Shown: positions 1-6,038, counted from the first letter of the stretch. The stretch is 6,038 nucleotides of DNA from Pseudomonadota bacterium (GCA_021807845.1 JAKBCM010000085.1:1-6038), one strand, 5' to 3'. Notes: generated by a model not told the origin, from the sequence alone. Numbers and translations are program-made.

Positions 1-608
1 GCTAAAACAATGACGTCTGCTGTGGAAAATAAGGTGTCTTTCGAAACGAATGATAGGTTTAATTCCTCTTCTAAATGTTTTCTTTGATTTCGACAATGAT
101 AGATCACTGTACTTCCAAATGACTGTCGCAAGATTTTAGCGATACGAGAACCAATTTCTCCAAGTCCTATGATTCCTACGCATAGCGATGACAATTCTGA
201 TGTTTGAATGGGCATTACAGAGGAATGTTTGGCTTCCCAATTTTGCTGAAATAATTTTCTTTGTAGACCAATCAATAGTCCGATGGTATGTTCAGCCACA
301 GCAGGCGCCATCACAGAAGGGGTATTTCTGATGGCAATTTGATGATGTTTCGCTGATGCTTCATCGATAAATGAGGTATATCCTGTGCCAACAAATGAAA
401 TGACTTTCAGTTTTTTGGCAAGTTTTAATTCTTTGTCAGTAAATCTTTCGTCACCACCCAGAACATAAGCATCATACATCGGTATGATTTCTTGAAGCTT
501 TTCTTTCGATAGTGGCTCCGTGATGTGAGTGATTTCAAAATTTTTTTCAATCAATTTAGAAAAATGGGCTTCACTATACCCATCACCTGTTAGACATATT
601 TTTAACAT
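1..608 (-). CDS. D-2-hydroxyacid dehydrogenase family NAD(P)-dependent oxidoreductase, 3' end cut by window edge
   Basis: The gene reads from ATG at 608 leftwards and is open through base 1, giving 202 complete codons; the C-terminal third lies outside the window. It begins MLKICLTGDGYSEAHF. The N-terminal part (about residues 1-100) has the flavodoxin-like substrate-domain pattern of the D-isomer-specific 2-hydroxyacid dehydrogenases (KLKVISFVGTGYTSFID, 66-82, then RNTPSV, 94-99). The linking helix carries AVAEHTIGLLI (103-113). The Rossmann domain follows with VGIIGLGEIGSRIAKIL (144-160), where G148, G150 and G153 form GxGxxG. The catalytic Arg, Glu and His of this family lie in the missing part. 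Members are usually about 310-340 residues and reduce 2-oxo acids to D-2-hydroxy acids; a few relatives act on imines or on phosphite, formate or phosphoglycerate. The start follows the stop of the PLP-enzyme gene by 13 nt, with a weak TGGA ribosome-binding site at 615-618. Its position suggests that it acts on that enzyme's 2-oxo or 2-imino product. The family is secure; the substrate is unknown. Confidence 0.88.
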   Translation of the reverse strand, partial: MLKICLTGDGYSEAHFSKLIEKNFEITHITEPLSKEKLQEIIPMYDAYVLGGDERFTDKELKLAKKLKVISFVGTGYTSFIDEASAKHHQIAIRNTPSVMAPAVAEHTIGLLIGLQRKLFQQNWEAKHSSVMPIQTSELSSLCVGIIGLGEIGSRIAKILRQSFGSTVIYHCRNQRKHLEEELNLSFVSKDTLFSTADVIVL

Positions 609-621
609 AATCAATCCAAAT

Positions 622-1821
622 TTATACGGCTACTTGTAAATTAAATTCATGAGCATTTGACAAAGGTAAAGGCAAAGCTTGAGAATAATTTTTTAAAATA
701 CTGAGACCGGTTAAAAAGATAGTTTCGCGTTTCATTAAGCTGACGCGAATGTATTTCTGATGAATACTCTGAGAAGACGAATTCCAGAAAAATTGCCTAC
801 CAGGTAAAACAGCCAAACCCAGTTTTTTTAGTTCTTGACAAATGGTCAAATCATTTTTATCAGAATCTGAATAGACTAACCACTCCACTGGAAGTTTAGA
901 TGGCTTGGCAATTTCAGGCGTTGAAAGTTTTGACCCTTCAAGTGCTTTACGTAACATGATTCGCCTGGCATCGACAATGTCCCATATGGTTTTTTGTAAT
1001 CCTACTTTTGCAGTTTCATCAAAAAATTGAGCAATGATCCCAAGTGTAAAATTTGAAACACACAAGTAAATCTCGTTATATATTTCATTGAAAATCGCTT
1101 TCAGATCCTCTGAGAAATAAATCAAACTCGCTTTTAAATCTTGGGTTGGCCAAACTTTTCCTGTATCTTCAAAAGCCATGAAGCTTATACCTGATTCGAT
1201 TAATATCTTGTAATCATCAAAAGAGGTTCTTCGATAGACGCGAAAGCAATTATCAATACACAATAAAATTTGATGTTTTTTGCAAAAAGAGATGATATTT
1301 TTAAACGCTTGTTCGCTGATAACCAATCCAGTTGGGTTATTGGGATGAACGATAAATAAGGCGTCTACATCTTTCAAATCTGGGAGAAGCGTTTCAATAT
1401 CATCCGATTCCGCAGCATCATATATTTTTTTGTCAGCAATAGAACTCAAGGGTACGCCACGACGTCTTACCAGCAGTGATAAATTATCAAAAGTGGGTTC
1501 AACCATGACCGTTTTGAATTGTAAGGTTTTTAATACAGCGGCAATGATATCGATGGAGTTTGATGCGGTAGGGCAAATTCTAAAGTTCTTATAATCATTG
1601 AGTATCGGTGAATTGATAAAAGATGCATATCGACGATTAAAATCATTTTCAGCTTCAGGGATAGATAGCTCTGATGTTTGCTGCCATATCTTAGGCAAAG
1701 ACTCTAAGATATGAGTATATGCTGGATGCATATCTTGATATGCATGACCATCGGCTAAGCAAAAATGGGTATTTAGTCCTGCAACTTCAAAGTCTGTCAG
1801 GGTATGTAAAGTATGTACCAT
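622..1821 (-). CDS. MppP-like PLP-dependent enzyme (fold type I, aminotransferase class I/II; probable O2-dependent L-arginine oxidase/hydroxylase)
   Basis: The product has 399 residues and a complete fold-type I PLP architecture. The PLP lysine is K222 in EDTGK (218-222), D190 (IDNCFR) should contact the pyridine nitrogen, NNPTG spans 161-165, and R359 (YIRVSL) should bind the substrate carboxylate. Several details are atypical of plain aminotransferases and match Streptomyces MppP as I recall it: T9 and E12 in the N-terminal helix (MppP T12, E15), the LADGHA segment with D24 and H26 (MppP D27, H29), PTFDN (109-113), and an EDTGKVWPTQDLKA loop (218-231) where MppP has EDTGKLWPTLDLKA. MppP uses PLP and O2 without metal or flavin to convert L-Arg to 4-hydroxy-2-ketoarginine and 2-ketoarginine; RohP and Ind4 are related arginine oxidases. 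Position 192 is Cys where I recall Ser in MppP. The ATG at 1821 has a good GGAAG site (1826-1830) 4 nt upstream and keeps the whole catalytic N-terminal segment. The gene starts 11 nt after the ABC-F gene and ends 13 nt before the dehydrogenase, so co-transcription is likely. A generic aminotransferase remains possible; fold assignment is near certain, subfamily fairly sure, substrate inferred. Confidence 0.85.
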   Translation of the reverse strand: MVHTLHTLTDFEVAGLNTHFCLADGHAYQDMHPAYTHILESLPKIWQQTSELSIPEAENDFNRRYASFINSPILNDYKNFRICPTASNSIDIIAAVLKTLQFKTVMVEPTFDNLSLLVRRRGVPLSSIADKKIYDAAESDDIETLLPDLKDVDALFIVHPNNPTGLVISEQAFKNIISFCKKHQILLCIDNCFRVYRRTSFDDYKILIESGISFMAFEDTGKVWPTQDLKASLIYFSEDLKAIFNEIYNEIYLCVSNFTLGIIAQFFDETAKVGLQKTIWDIVDARRIMLRKALEGSKLSTPEIAKPSKLPVEWLVYSDSDKNDLTICQELKKLGLAVLPGRQFFWNSSSQSIHQKYIRVSLMKRETIFLTGLSILKNYSQALPLPLSNAHEFNLQVAV

Positions 1822-1832
1822 TTATCTTCCTA

Positions 1833-3635
1833 TTATTTTTTGAATTTAGATGGAGTAGCTTGTTGGTCAGATTTTTTATCTTGTTTCTTTCCTTTTGTTT
1901 CATCAGGTTTAGGAGCATTGTGAAACCGATGTCTATTGCCAGCGGTAGCAGCAGCGGGTTTTTCATCAGAAGCAGCCTCTTTGGGTTTCTTGCTTTGGGC
2001 TGATTTACTAGCTGGAGCTGATGCTCGTGCATGTTCTTCATCACGTAAGTGAGTCTGAATAAATCGTTGTAATGCCCGTTCATAGTGCTTTAGGCCTTTA
2101 TCATAAACGGTTACAGTTCCTTCGGAAGCGACCCAAAATTGACTCATTGTTTGCTCATGTAAACTCCAATCATGAGAAACAAGTATGATGGTCCCTTTAA
2201 ATTGTGAAATCGCTTTAATCAATTCGCCTCGGGTTTCCACATCAAGATGATTGGTGGGTTCGTCGAGAATAATGAGGCCAGGATTTCCAGCGCAGATCAA
2301 AGCAAACAGCAAAAGTGATTTTTCACCACCCGATAAATTTGCAATTTTAGTACTGACCTTGTCATATGAAAATCCATAGTGTCCAAGGTACGACCTGATT
2401 TCCGCATCATTTTTGATACCTGTTTTAAGAGAGTATTGTTGATATACGGTTAAATTTGAATCAAGCTCATCCATGAAGTCTTGGCTGAAATAACCGATGC
2501 TCAATCGAGGACAACGTTGAACTAGGCCTTGACGAGGTGGTAGTTTATCAGCGAGAAGTTTGATGAGGGTTGATTTTCCTTCGCCATTTCTACCTAAGAG
2601 TCCAATTTTAGAACCATATTGGATAGACAAATCTAAGTCTTTCAGTACCGTGTTCGCACCATAACCCACTGACACATGTTGAAGTTGAATCACTGGATCA
2701 GGGAGTGGATGCGGTTCTTTAAACTGTAATTCTACGATAGGTTCTTCTTTTATCACGTCAACCAATTTTTCTTCTAGTTTTTTTGCTGCACGAAGTTGTG
2801 CCGTAGCTTGAGCTGCTCGTGATTCAGGCAGATCTCTAAAGCGATAATATATTTCTTTTTTTCTGTCGATTTGTTTGGTGAGATCAGCATTTCTTTGTAT
2901 GTCTTTGTCTCTTTCAATATCCAGTGTTTCACGATATTGTTCATAGTTACCATTGAATCGGGTTAATACGCCTCCACGCAGATGTACTGTCGTAGCACAA
3001 GCTTCCATCAATAATTTTACATCATGAGTGACGATGACAAATGCGGCCTGGGGAGGATAGTTTTTTAGAAATTCAATGAGCCACTGGGTTGATTCTAGAT
3101 CAAGATGATTGGTTGGTTCGTCCAAAAGGAGAACATCAGGTGTGCGAATCAGTGCCGTTGCGAGGCTTATTCGCATGCGAAGCCCACCCGATAATTGGCG
3201 CATGGGTTCTGACAATTGTGCTTCTGTTAATCCGAGACCCGTCAATACTTTTGGTGCTAATTTTTCATAGCGCTCTTCATCCAAGTCACTTCGCTGTTGG
3301 ATAAGGTCACCGAGGTTGCTGTCTGATGATTGTTCTATTTCAGCGTCTAGTTCTTGAATGTCAGGATCATTGTCACGTATATAATCAATCGGGGTTCGAT
3401 CATCATCAGGTAACTCTTGCTTGACAAGGAGAATGCGGGCGTCTTTTGCTACTTTCGTAACTCCTGCATCAGCTGGAATGTGGCCAGCCATGTGTTCCAT
3501 CAGATGACTTTTCCCTGTTCCATTTCTTCCGATGATGCCTATTCTATCACCGGGATTAACGCTAAGTAGGGCGTCATTAATGAGAAGTTTGCCTGCTACA
3601 TATAAAGAAATATGTTCCAAGTCTAAAAATGGCAT
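1833..3635 (-). CDS. ABC-F family ATPase, YheS-like translation factor
   Basis: The product has 600 residues with two ABC ATPase domains and no membrane segments, as expected of soluble ABC-F proteins that bind the ribosomal E site and ease stalled translation. Domain 1 has Walker A GRNGTGKS (36-43), signature LSGGL (148-152), Walker B LLLDEPTNHLD (169-179) and H204. Domain 2 has GRNGEGKS (348-355), LSGGE (434-438), DEPTNHLD (458-465) and H488. Both catalytic glutamates (E173, E459) are present. The linker at about 235-310, which would be the P-site tRNA interaction motif, is charged and helical. The stretch around LPDPVIQLQHVSVGYG (311-326) and IGLLGRNGEGKSTLIKLLA (344-362) resembles E. coli YheS more than Uup or EttA. 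Residues about 530-600 form a Lys/Ala/Ser-rich low-complexity tail in place of the coiled-coil C-terminus of Uup and YheS. The ATG at 3635 has a GGAG site (3646-3649) 10 nt upstream. The stop lies 11 nt before the PLP-enzyme gene. A housekeeping role is most likely; a resistance role is conceivable but unsupported. Confidence 0.93.
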   Translation of the reverse strand: MPFLDLEHISLYVAGKLLINDALLSVNPGDRIGIIGRNGTGKSHLMEHMAGHIPADAGVTKVAKDARILLVKQELPDDDRTPIDYIRDNDPDIQELDAEIEQSSDSNLGDLIQQRSDLDEERYEKLAPKVLTGLGLTEAQLSEPMRQLSGGLRMRISLATALIRTPDVLLLDEPTNHLDLESTQWLIEFLKNYPPQAAFVIVTHDVKLLMEACATTVHLRGGVLTRFNGNYEQYRETLDIERDKDIQRNADLTKQIDRKKEIYYRFRDLPESRAAQATAQLRAAKKLEEKLVDVIKEEPIVELQFKEPHPLPDPVIQLQHVSVGYGANTVLKDLDLSIQYGSKIGLLGRNGEGKSTLIKLLADKLPPRQGLVQRCPRLSIGYFSQDFMDELDSNLTVYQQYSLKTGIKNDAEIRSYLGHYGFSYDKVSTKIANLSGGEKSLLLFALICAGNPGLIILDEPTNHLDVETRGELIKAISQFKGTIILVSHDWSLHEQTMSQFWVASEGTVTVYDKGLKHYERALQRFIQTHLRDEEHARASAPASKSAQSKKPKEAASDEKPAAATAGNRHRFHNAPKPDETKGKKQDKKSDQQATPSKFKK

Positions 3636-3645
3636 ACGTTTTGAT

Positions 3646-3650
3646 CTCCA
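3646..3650 (-). promoter_or_regulatory. Ribosome-binding site of the ABC-F gene
   Basis: TGGAG on the minus strand lies 10 nt before the ATG at 3635, slightly longer than optimal. It supports that start. The palindromic element ends only 14 bases further upstream, so the insertion sits just outside the translation-initiation region. Confidence 0.65.
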
Positions 3651-3658
3651 TGTTGTTT

Positions 3659-3663
3659 TGATT
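3659..3663 (+). repeat. Left flanking direct repeat TGATT (putative target-site duplication)
   Basis: TGATT abuts the left terminal repeat and recurs directly after the right one. The match can be stretched to TTGATT if the last base of the right terminal repeat is counted, so the duplication is 5 or 6 bp; 5 bp keeps the element ends symmetrical. Confidence 0.6.
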
Positions 3664-3681
3664 ACTGGACTTTGAACAAAA
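3664..3681 (+). repeat. Left terminal inverted repeat of the palindromic element
   Basis: ACTGGACTTTGAACAAAA pairs with 3878-3895 on the opposite strand at 17 of 18 positions; the single mismatch is A against G at the twelfth position. Confidence 0.8.
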
Positions 3682-3686
3682 TCGCC

Positions 3687-3736
3687 CTGGTTTTTACGAG
3701 CCCGAGTGCCCGATCCCGCGCTTTACCGAAAACCAG
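3687..3736. repeat. Nested inverted repeat in the left arm
   Basis: CTGGTTTT (3687-3694) and AAAACCAG (3729-3736) are perfect 8-bp inverted copies enclosing a GC-rich 34-nt segment. The left arm can thus fold on itself instead of pairing with the right arm. Confidence 0.55.
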
Positions 3737-3755
3737 TAAGGCATGCTTTGGATTT

Positions 3756-3800
3756 AATTGAGGCTTTGAGATTTATTGTGTTTTTCTCAAAACCTCAATT
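3756..3800. repeat. Central hairpin of the palindromic element
   Basis: AATTGAGGCTTTGAGA (3756-3771) pairs with the reverse complement of 3785-3800 at 15 of 16 positions, around a 13-nt AT-rich loop. The one mismatch is a G-U type pair in RNA on one strand. No run of U follows on either strand, so a factor-independent terminator is not supported. The stem may still form in a read-through transcript and affect RNA processing. Confidence 0.7.
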
Positions 3801-3837
3801 CATTCTTATGCCTAATCCTTAACTTATCGGATCTCGG

Positions 3838-3851
3838 GTGGGCTCGCCCAC
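3838..3851. repeat. GC-rich short hairpin in the right arm
   Basis: GTGGGC and GCCCAC form a perfect 6-bp inverted repeat separated by only TC. It is followed by more GCCCAC/GGGC-type sequence to 3861, so several alternative GC-rich pairings are possible. The tight spacing suits a DNA cruciform or protein site better than an RNA hairpin loop. Confidence 0.5.
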
Positions 3852-3877
3852 GCCCACGGGCTTGTATCAGTTCGGTG

Positions 3878-3895
3878 TTTTGTCCAAAGTCCAGT
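3878..3895 (-). repeat. Right terminal inverted repeat of the palindromic element
   Basis: Read on the minus strand this is ACTGGACTTTGGACAAAA, the partner of the left terminal repeat. Confidence 0.8.
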
Positions 3896-3900
3896 TGATT
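3896..3900 (+). repeat. Right flanking direct repeat TGATT (putative target-site duplication)
   Basis: Second copy of the 5-bp direct repeat, immediately outside the right terminal repeat. Confidence 0.6.
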
Positions 3901-3978
3901 AGCAAGACATAAAATAACAAGTTCGTCTAAATTAACACCATCGTGCTTTAAATTCAATTGAAATTTTTTGGATAGGAG

Positions 3979-5436
3979 CTATTCTTCACGTTCACTCGGT
4001 GAAGATTGTCTCAAGAGTCGGACTATCAAAGCACTGACTTCTGAAGGGTTTGCTTGTCCTTTGGTCTCTTTCATGACTTGTCCTACAAAAAAAGAAAGCA
4101 ATTTCTCTTTGCCGGCAAGGTAATCTTTCGATTGTTGTGGATACATTTGTATCGTTTTACGAATGATGTCTTCAACCAAATGGTTATCCTGCTCTGTAAA
4201 ACCGGTAGCCGTTATGCATTCATCAACAGATAAAGGACTATCGATTAAGCTTAAAAAAACCTTTTTGGCGATGTTCAAAGGGATGATGTTATCGGTTAAT
4301 CTATCTAGCAAAGTGGCAAGATTTGAAGCCGATACAGGTGGTGTTTCAAAAGATAGTCCACGTTCATTTAGGGTTGCGGTATAGCTGCCTTTGAGCCAAT
4401 TCGTAATGGTTTTGGCAGAGGCAGTCGTTTTGTGTTTGACCTCCTCATAGTAGTTAAAAATACTTGGTGAGGATAATAGAAACTCAATATCATCCTCTTT
4501 TAAGGCATCCTCATTTTGTAATCGTTTCTGAATCTCTTTGGGTAATGGAGGCATATTGAGTTTGATTTCTTCAATCTTTGTAGCGCATATTTCAATTGGC
4601 AATAGATCAGGATCAGGAAAGTAACGATAATCATTTTCATTTTCTTTGCTGCGTAAGCGTTCTGTGGTATTGGTATCTGGACAATAGAGACGAGTTTCTT
4701 GCGTCACTTTTTGTCCTGATTCGAGCAGTTCTTGATGTCTTTTTTCCTCGTAGTGGATGGCTTTTTCGATGAACCGAAATGAATTGAGATTTTTTAATTC
4801 AGTTCGAGTCCCTAACTCTTTACTATGCTTAGGCTTCAGCGAAAGATTCACATCACAACGAAAGGATCCTTCTTGCATATTGCCATCACAAATCCCTAAA
4901 AATATCAGTAATTGATGAAGCGATTTTAAATATCGAATGGCCTCAAATGCTGAAAAGAGACAAGGTGCTGTGACAATTTCAAGGAGTGGATTGCCCGCAC
5001 GGTTTAAATCGATAGCAGTTTTTGACTGGTGACTATCATGGAGCAATTTGCCTGCATCTTCTTCTAAATGAGCCCGTACAATACTTATTTCTTTGATATC
5101 ATTGGTTTCAGTTAATATTTGGAGTCTACCTTCACTCACAATGGGATGTTGAAATTGACTGATTTGATATCCTTTGGGCAAATCAGGGTAAAAGTAATTT
5201 TTACGCTCGAAATAAGACAAATGATTGATTTTGGCTTCAATAGCTATACCAAATAAAATGGCCATATTCACAGCTTTTTGATTTAAAACAGGCAACACAC
5301 CAGGAAGCGCTGCGTCAACATAACTGGTATGTGAATTGGCTACTGCACCATAGCTTGTTGATGCATCAGAAAATAGCTTTGAATGTGTGTTAAGTTGTGC
5401 ATGTACTTCAAGACCTATCACCGTTTGCCAAGTCAT
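3979..5436 (-). CDS. gatB: Aspartyl/glutamyl-tRNA amidotransferase subunit B
   Basis: GatB is the kinase and transamidase subunit of GatCAB. It binds mischarged Glu-tRNA(Gln) or Asp-tRNA(Asn), activates the side chain with ATP, and amidates it with ammonia channelled from GatA. The 485-residue product is full length for the family. Visible landmarks are [10 protein letters not shown] (6-15), the stretch from F76 to Q94 containing [22 protein letters not shown] (123-130), [13 protein letters not shown] (143-155), [11 protein letters not shown] (187-197), [19 protein letters not shown] (209-227) and [13 protein letters not shown] (268-280). The C-terminal helical YqeY-like tRNA-binding domain ends with [16 protein letters not shown]. 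The ATG overlaps the gatA TGA as ATGA, with an AGGTG site 4 nt upstream, so translation is probably coupled to gatA. Nothing looks damaged. The gene ends in UAG, and the same frame then stays open for 63 more codons. Confidence 0.98.
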   Translation of the reverse strand: MTWQTVIGLEVHAQLNTHSKLFSDASTSYGAVANSHTSYVDAALPGVLPVLNQKAVNMAILFGIAIEAKINHLSYFERKNYFYPDLPKGYQISQFQHPIVSEGRLQILTETNDIKEISIVRAHLEEDAGKLLHDSHQSKTAIDLNRAGNPLLEIVTAPCLFSAFEAIRYLKSLHQLLIFLGICDGNMQEGSFRCDVNLSLKPKHSKELGTRTELKNLNSFRFIEKAIHYEEKRHQELLESGQKVTQETRLYCPDTNTTERLRSKENENDYRYFPDPDLLPIEICATKIEEIKLNMPPLPKEIQKRLQNEDALKEDDIEFLLSSPSIFNYYEEVKHKTTASAKTITNWLKGSYTATLNERGLSFETPPVSASNLATLLDRLTDNIIPLNIAKKVFLSLIDSPLSVDECITATGFTEQDNHLVEDIIRKTIQMYPQQSKDYLAGKEKLLSFFVGQVMKETKGQANPSEVSALIVRLLRQSSPSEREE

Positions 5437-6038
5437 GATTCACCTATGTGTGGGAGCTTATGATGCCAATCCGTTTCTTGTTGATAGTGGTGTGCAAACT
5501 GAAGAAGACGTGCTTCTCCAAAATGAGGCCCCATCAATTGCATGCCTATGGGCAATTGTTGATGAAATCCCACCGGGATAGAAAGAGCAGGAAGCCCCGC
5601 CAGATTTGCAGCGACAGTAAAGATATCAGCAAGATATCGTTGGGTGGGGTTGTTGATGGTCTCACCTAACTTAAAAGCGGTACTTGGGGTCGTTGGACCA
5701 AGAATCACATCAACGTTTGAAAGTATTGAAAGCAATTCTTGCTGAATCATACGACGCACTTTTTGTGCTTGCACATAATAAGCATCAAAATATCCAGAAG
5801 ATAACACATGGGTACCAGTGAGGATTCGTCGTTTGACTTCCATGCCAAAACCTTCTGAACGCGTGCGGGTTATCAACTCTTCCAAAGTATTGGCATTGGG
5901 AGATTGATAACCAAAACGAACCCCATCATATCGAGATAAATTAGAAGACGCTTCGGCACAAGCAATCACATAGTAACAAGGTGCCCAAAGTGAGAGATGG
6001 TTTAAATCAATCTTCACTATTTTAACGCGTTTTCTTTC
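5433..6038 (-). CDS. gatA: Aspartyl/glutamyl-tRNA amidotransferase subunit A, C-terminal part (5' end cut by window edge)
   Basis: GatA is the amidase subunit that hydrolyses glutamine and feeds ammonia to GatB. The frame is open to base 6038, so this is the C-terminal 201 residues of a protein usually about 480-490 long; the Ser-cisSer-Lys catalytic triad lies upstream, outside the window. Family signatures visible are [69 protein letters not shown] and [15 protein letters not shown], ending [23 protein letters not shown] at 6015-6017 could be mistaken for a start, but the preceding in-frame codons (ERKRVKI) continue the protein and the conserved core would be missing without them. The TGA at 5433-5435 overlaps the gatB ATG. 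Gene order gatC-gatA-gatB is expected. Confidence 0.96.
   Translation of the reverse strand, partial: ERKRVKIVKIDLNHLSLWAPCYYVIACAEASSNLSRYDGVRFGYQSPNANTLEELITRTRSEGFGMEVKRRILTGTHVLSSGYFDAYYVQAQKVRRMIQQELLSILSNVDVILGPTTPSTAFKLGETINNPTQRYLADIFTVAANLAGLPALSIPVGFHQQLPIGMQLMGPHFGEARLLQFAHHYQQETDWHHKLPHIGES
5441..5445 (-). promoter_or_regulatory. gatB ribosome-binding site inside the gatA 3' end
   Basis: AGGTG on the minus strand lies 4 nt before the gatB ATG and within the last codons of gatA. Together with the ATGA stop/start overlap it fixes the gatB start and points to translational coupling. Confidence 0.75.

Larger units (their letters stand above)
3664..3895. mobile_element. MITE-like palindromic element with terminal inverted repeats and 5-bp direct repeats
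   Basis: The 232-bp stretch begins ACTGGACTTTGAACAAAA, and the reverse complement of its other end begins ACTGGACTTTGGACAAAA, a 17 of 18 match. The symmetry continues inwards in patches: AGGCAT (3739-3744) against ATGCCT (3808-3813), CCCGAG (3701-3706) against CTCGGG (3833-3838), and the central hairpin at 3756-3800. TGATT occurs immediately outside both termini (3659-3663 and 3896-3900), as a target-site duplication would. There is no room for a transposase. GC-rich blocks inside (3698-3721 and 3836-3861) contrast with the AT-rich surroundings and suggest a separate origin. It resembles MITEs and intergenic palindromic repeats in general; I cannot name its IS parent. Other copies in the genome would confirm it. 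Confidence 0.72.
3636..3978. other. Intergenic region between gatB and the ABC-F gene
   Basis: This 343-base gap is far longer than the other junctions in the window. Most of it is the 232-bp palindromic element at 3664-3895. The 28 bases next to the ABC-F start hold only its ribosome-binding site. The 78 bases after the right direct repeat (3901-3978) are AT-rich and include the 10-bp palindrome TTCAATTGAA (3953-3962). I see no factor-independent terminator with a U tract on the minus strand after gatB and no convincing sigma-70 promoter. The best minus-strand candidate is a weak TTGAAT, 16-nt spacer, TTAATT pair running leftwards from about 3959, with only 4 of 6 and 3 of 6 consensus matches. 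Read-through from gatB into the ABC-F operon is therefore possible. Confidence 0.7.

Noticed and set aside
1719..2003. 94-codon open frame on the plus strand
   Set aside because: It lies antisense across the ABC-F 3' end and the PLP-enzyme 5' end, and its hydrophobic, Phe/Ser-rich product is what the complement of a Lys-rich coding tail gives.
1787..2083. 98-codon open frame on the minus strand bridging two genes
   Set aside because: It overlaps both well-supported genes in another frame and has no family resemblance.
3089..3304. 71-codon plus-strand open frame
   Set aside because: It is antisense within the first ATPase domain of the ABC-F gene; a frame shadow.
3756..3800. Central hairpin as a factor-independent terminator
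   Set aside because: No U run follows it on either strand; it is better explained as the centre of the palindromic element.
3664..3895. CRISPR array
   Set aside because: There are no regularly spaced direct repeats, only an inverted pair with nested hairpins.
3953..3964. TTCAATTGAA palindrome as a terminator of gatB
   Set aside because: The stem is short and AT-only apart from one C-G pair per side, and on the minus strand it is not followed by a U tract.
4163..4384. 73-codon plus-strand open frame
   Set aside because: It is antisense within gatB, which is intact and conserved.
5387..5669. Two plus-strand open frames (5387-5581 and 5448-5669)
   Set aside because: They are antisense to the gatA/gatB junction, overlap each other, and show no recognisable motif.
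6015..6017. GTG as the gatA start
   Set aside because: The frame is open upstream to the window edge, and the amidase core and catalytic triad would be missing from a product starting here.

Overview
The window is an AT-rich, densely packed bacterial segment in which every supported gene lies on the minus strand, so transcription runs from the right edge to the left. The GatCAB-type amidotransferase genes, a YheS-type ABC-F protein and the AT-rich composition would fit a gammaproteobacterium of the kind that relies on indirect Asn/Gln-tRNA aminoacylation (for example a Legionellales-like lineage). That placement is inference; nothing in the window proves the taxon.

Right block (about 3979-6038): the C-terminal 201 residues of GatA, cut by the right edge, overlap the start of a complete gatB by an ATGA junction. 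Together with GatC, expected upstream of gatA outside the window, they form the glutamine-dependent amidotransferase that converts Glu-tRNA(Gln) and/or Asp-tRNA(Asn) to the cognate aminoacyl-tRNA.

Middle (3636-3978): a 343-base gap that is mostly filled by a 232-bp palindromic element. It has 18-bp terminal inverted repeats (17 of 18 matching), nested internal hairpins, and a 5-bp direct repeat TGATT immediately outside both ends. This is the structure of a small non-autonomous transposable element (MITE-like) with a target-site duplication. One of its arms is also open in frame for 63 codons after the gatB UAG stop.

Left block (1-3635): three closely spaced genes, probably one operon. They are a YheS-like ABC-F ATPase, a PLP-dependent fold-type I enzyme, and the N-terminal two thirds of a D-2-hydroxyacid-dehydrogenase-family NAD(P)-dependent oxidoreductase cut by the left edge. 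Spacings are 11 nt and 13 nt. The PLP enzyme looks like an ordinary class I/II aminotransferase, but its N-terminal TxxE plus ADGHA segment, its PTFDN motif and its EDTGKxWPTxDLKA lysine loop match my recollection of the O2-using L-arginine oxidase/hydroxylase MppP of enduracididine biosynthesis (relatives: RohP, Ind4) far better than a generic aminotransferase.

The most interesting reading is therefore a compact arginine-oxidation module. The PLP enzyme would produce a 2-imino or 2-keto acid (possibly 4-hydroxylated or 4,5-desaturated), and the adjacent reductase would reduce it, in a two-step logic like Ind4/Ind5. Substrate and product are unproven.
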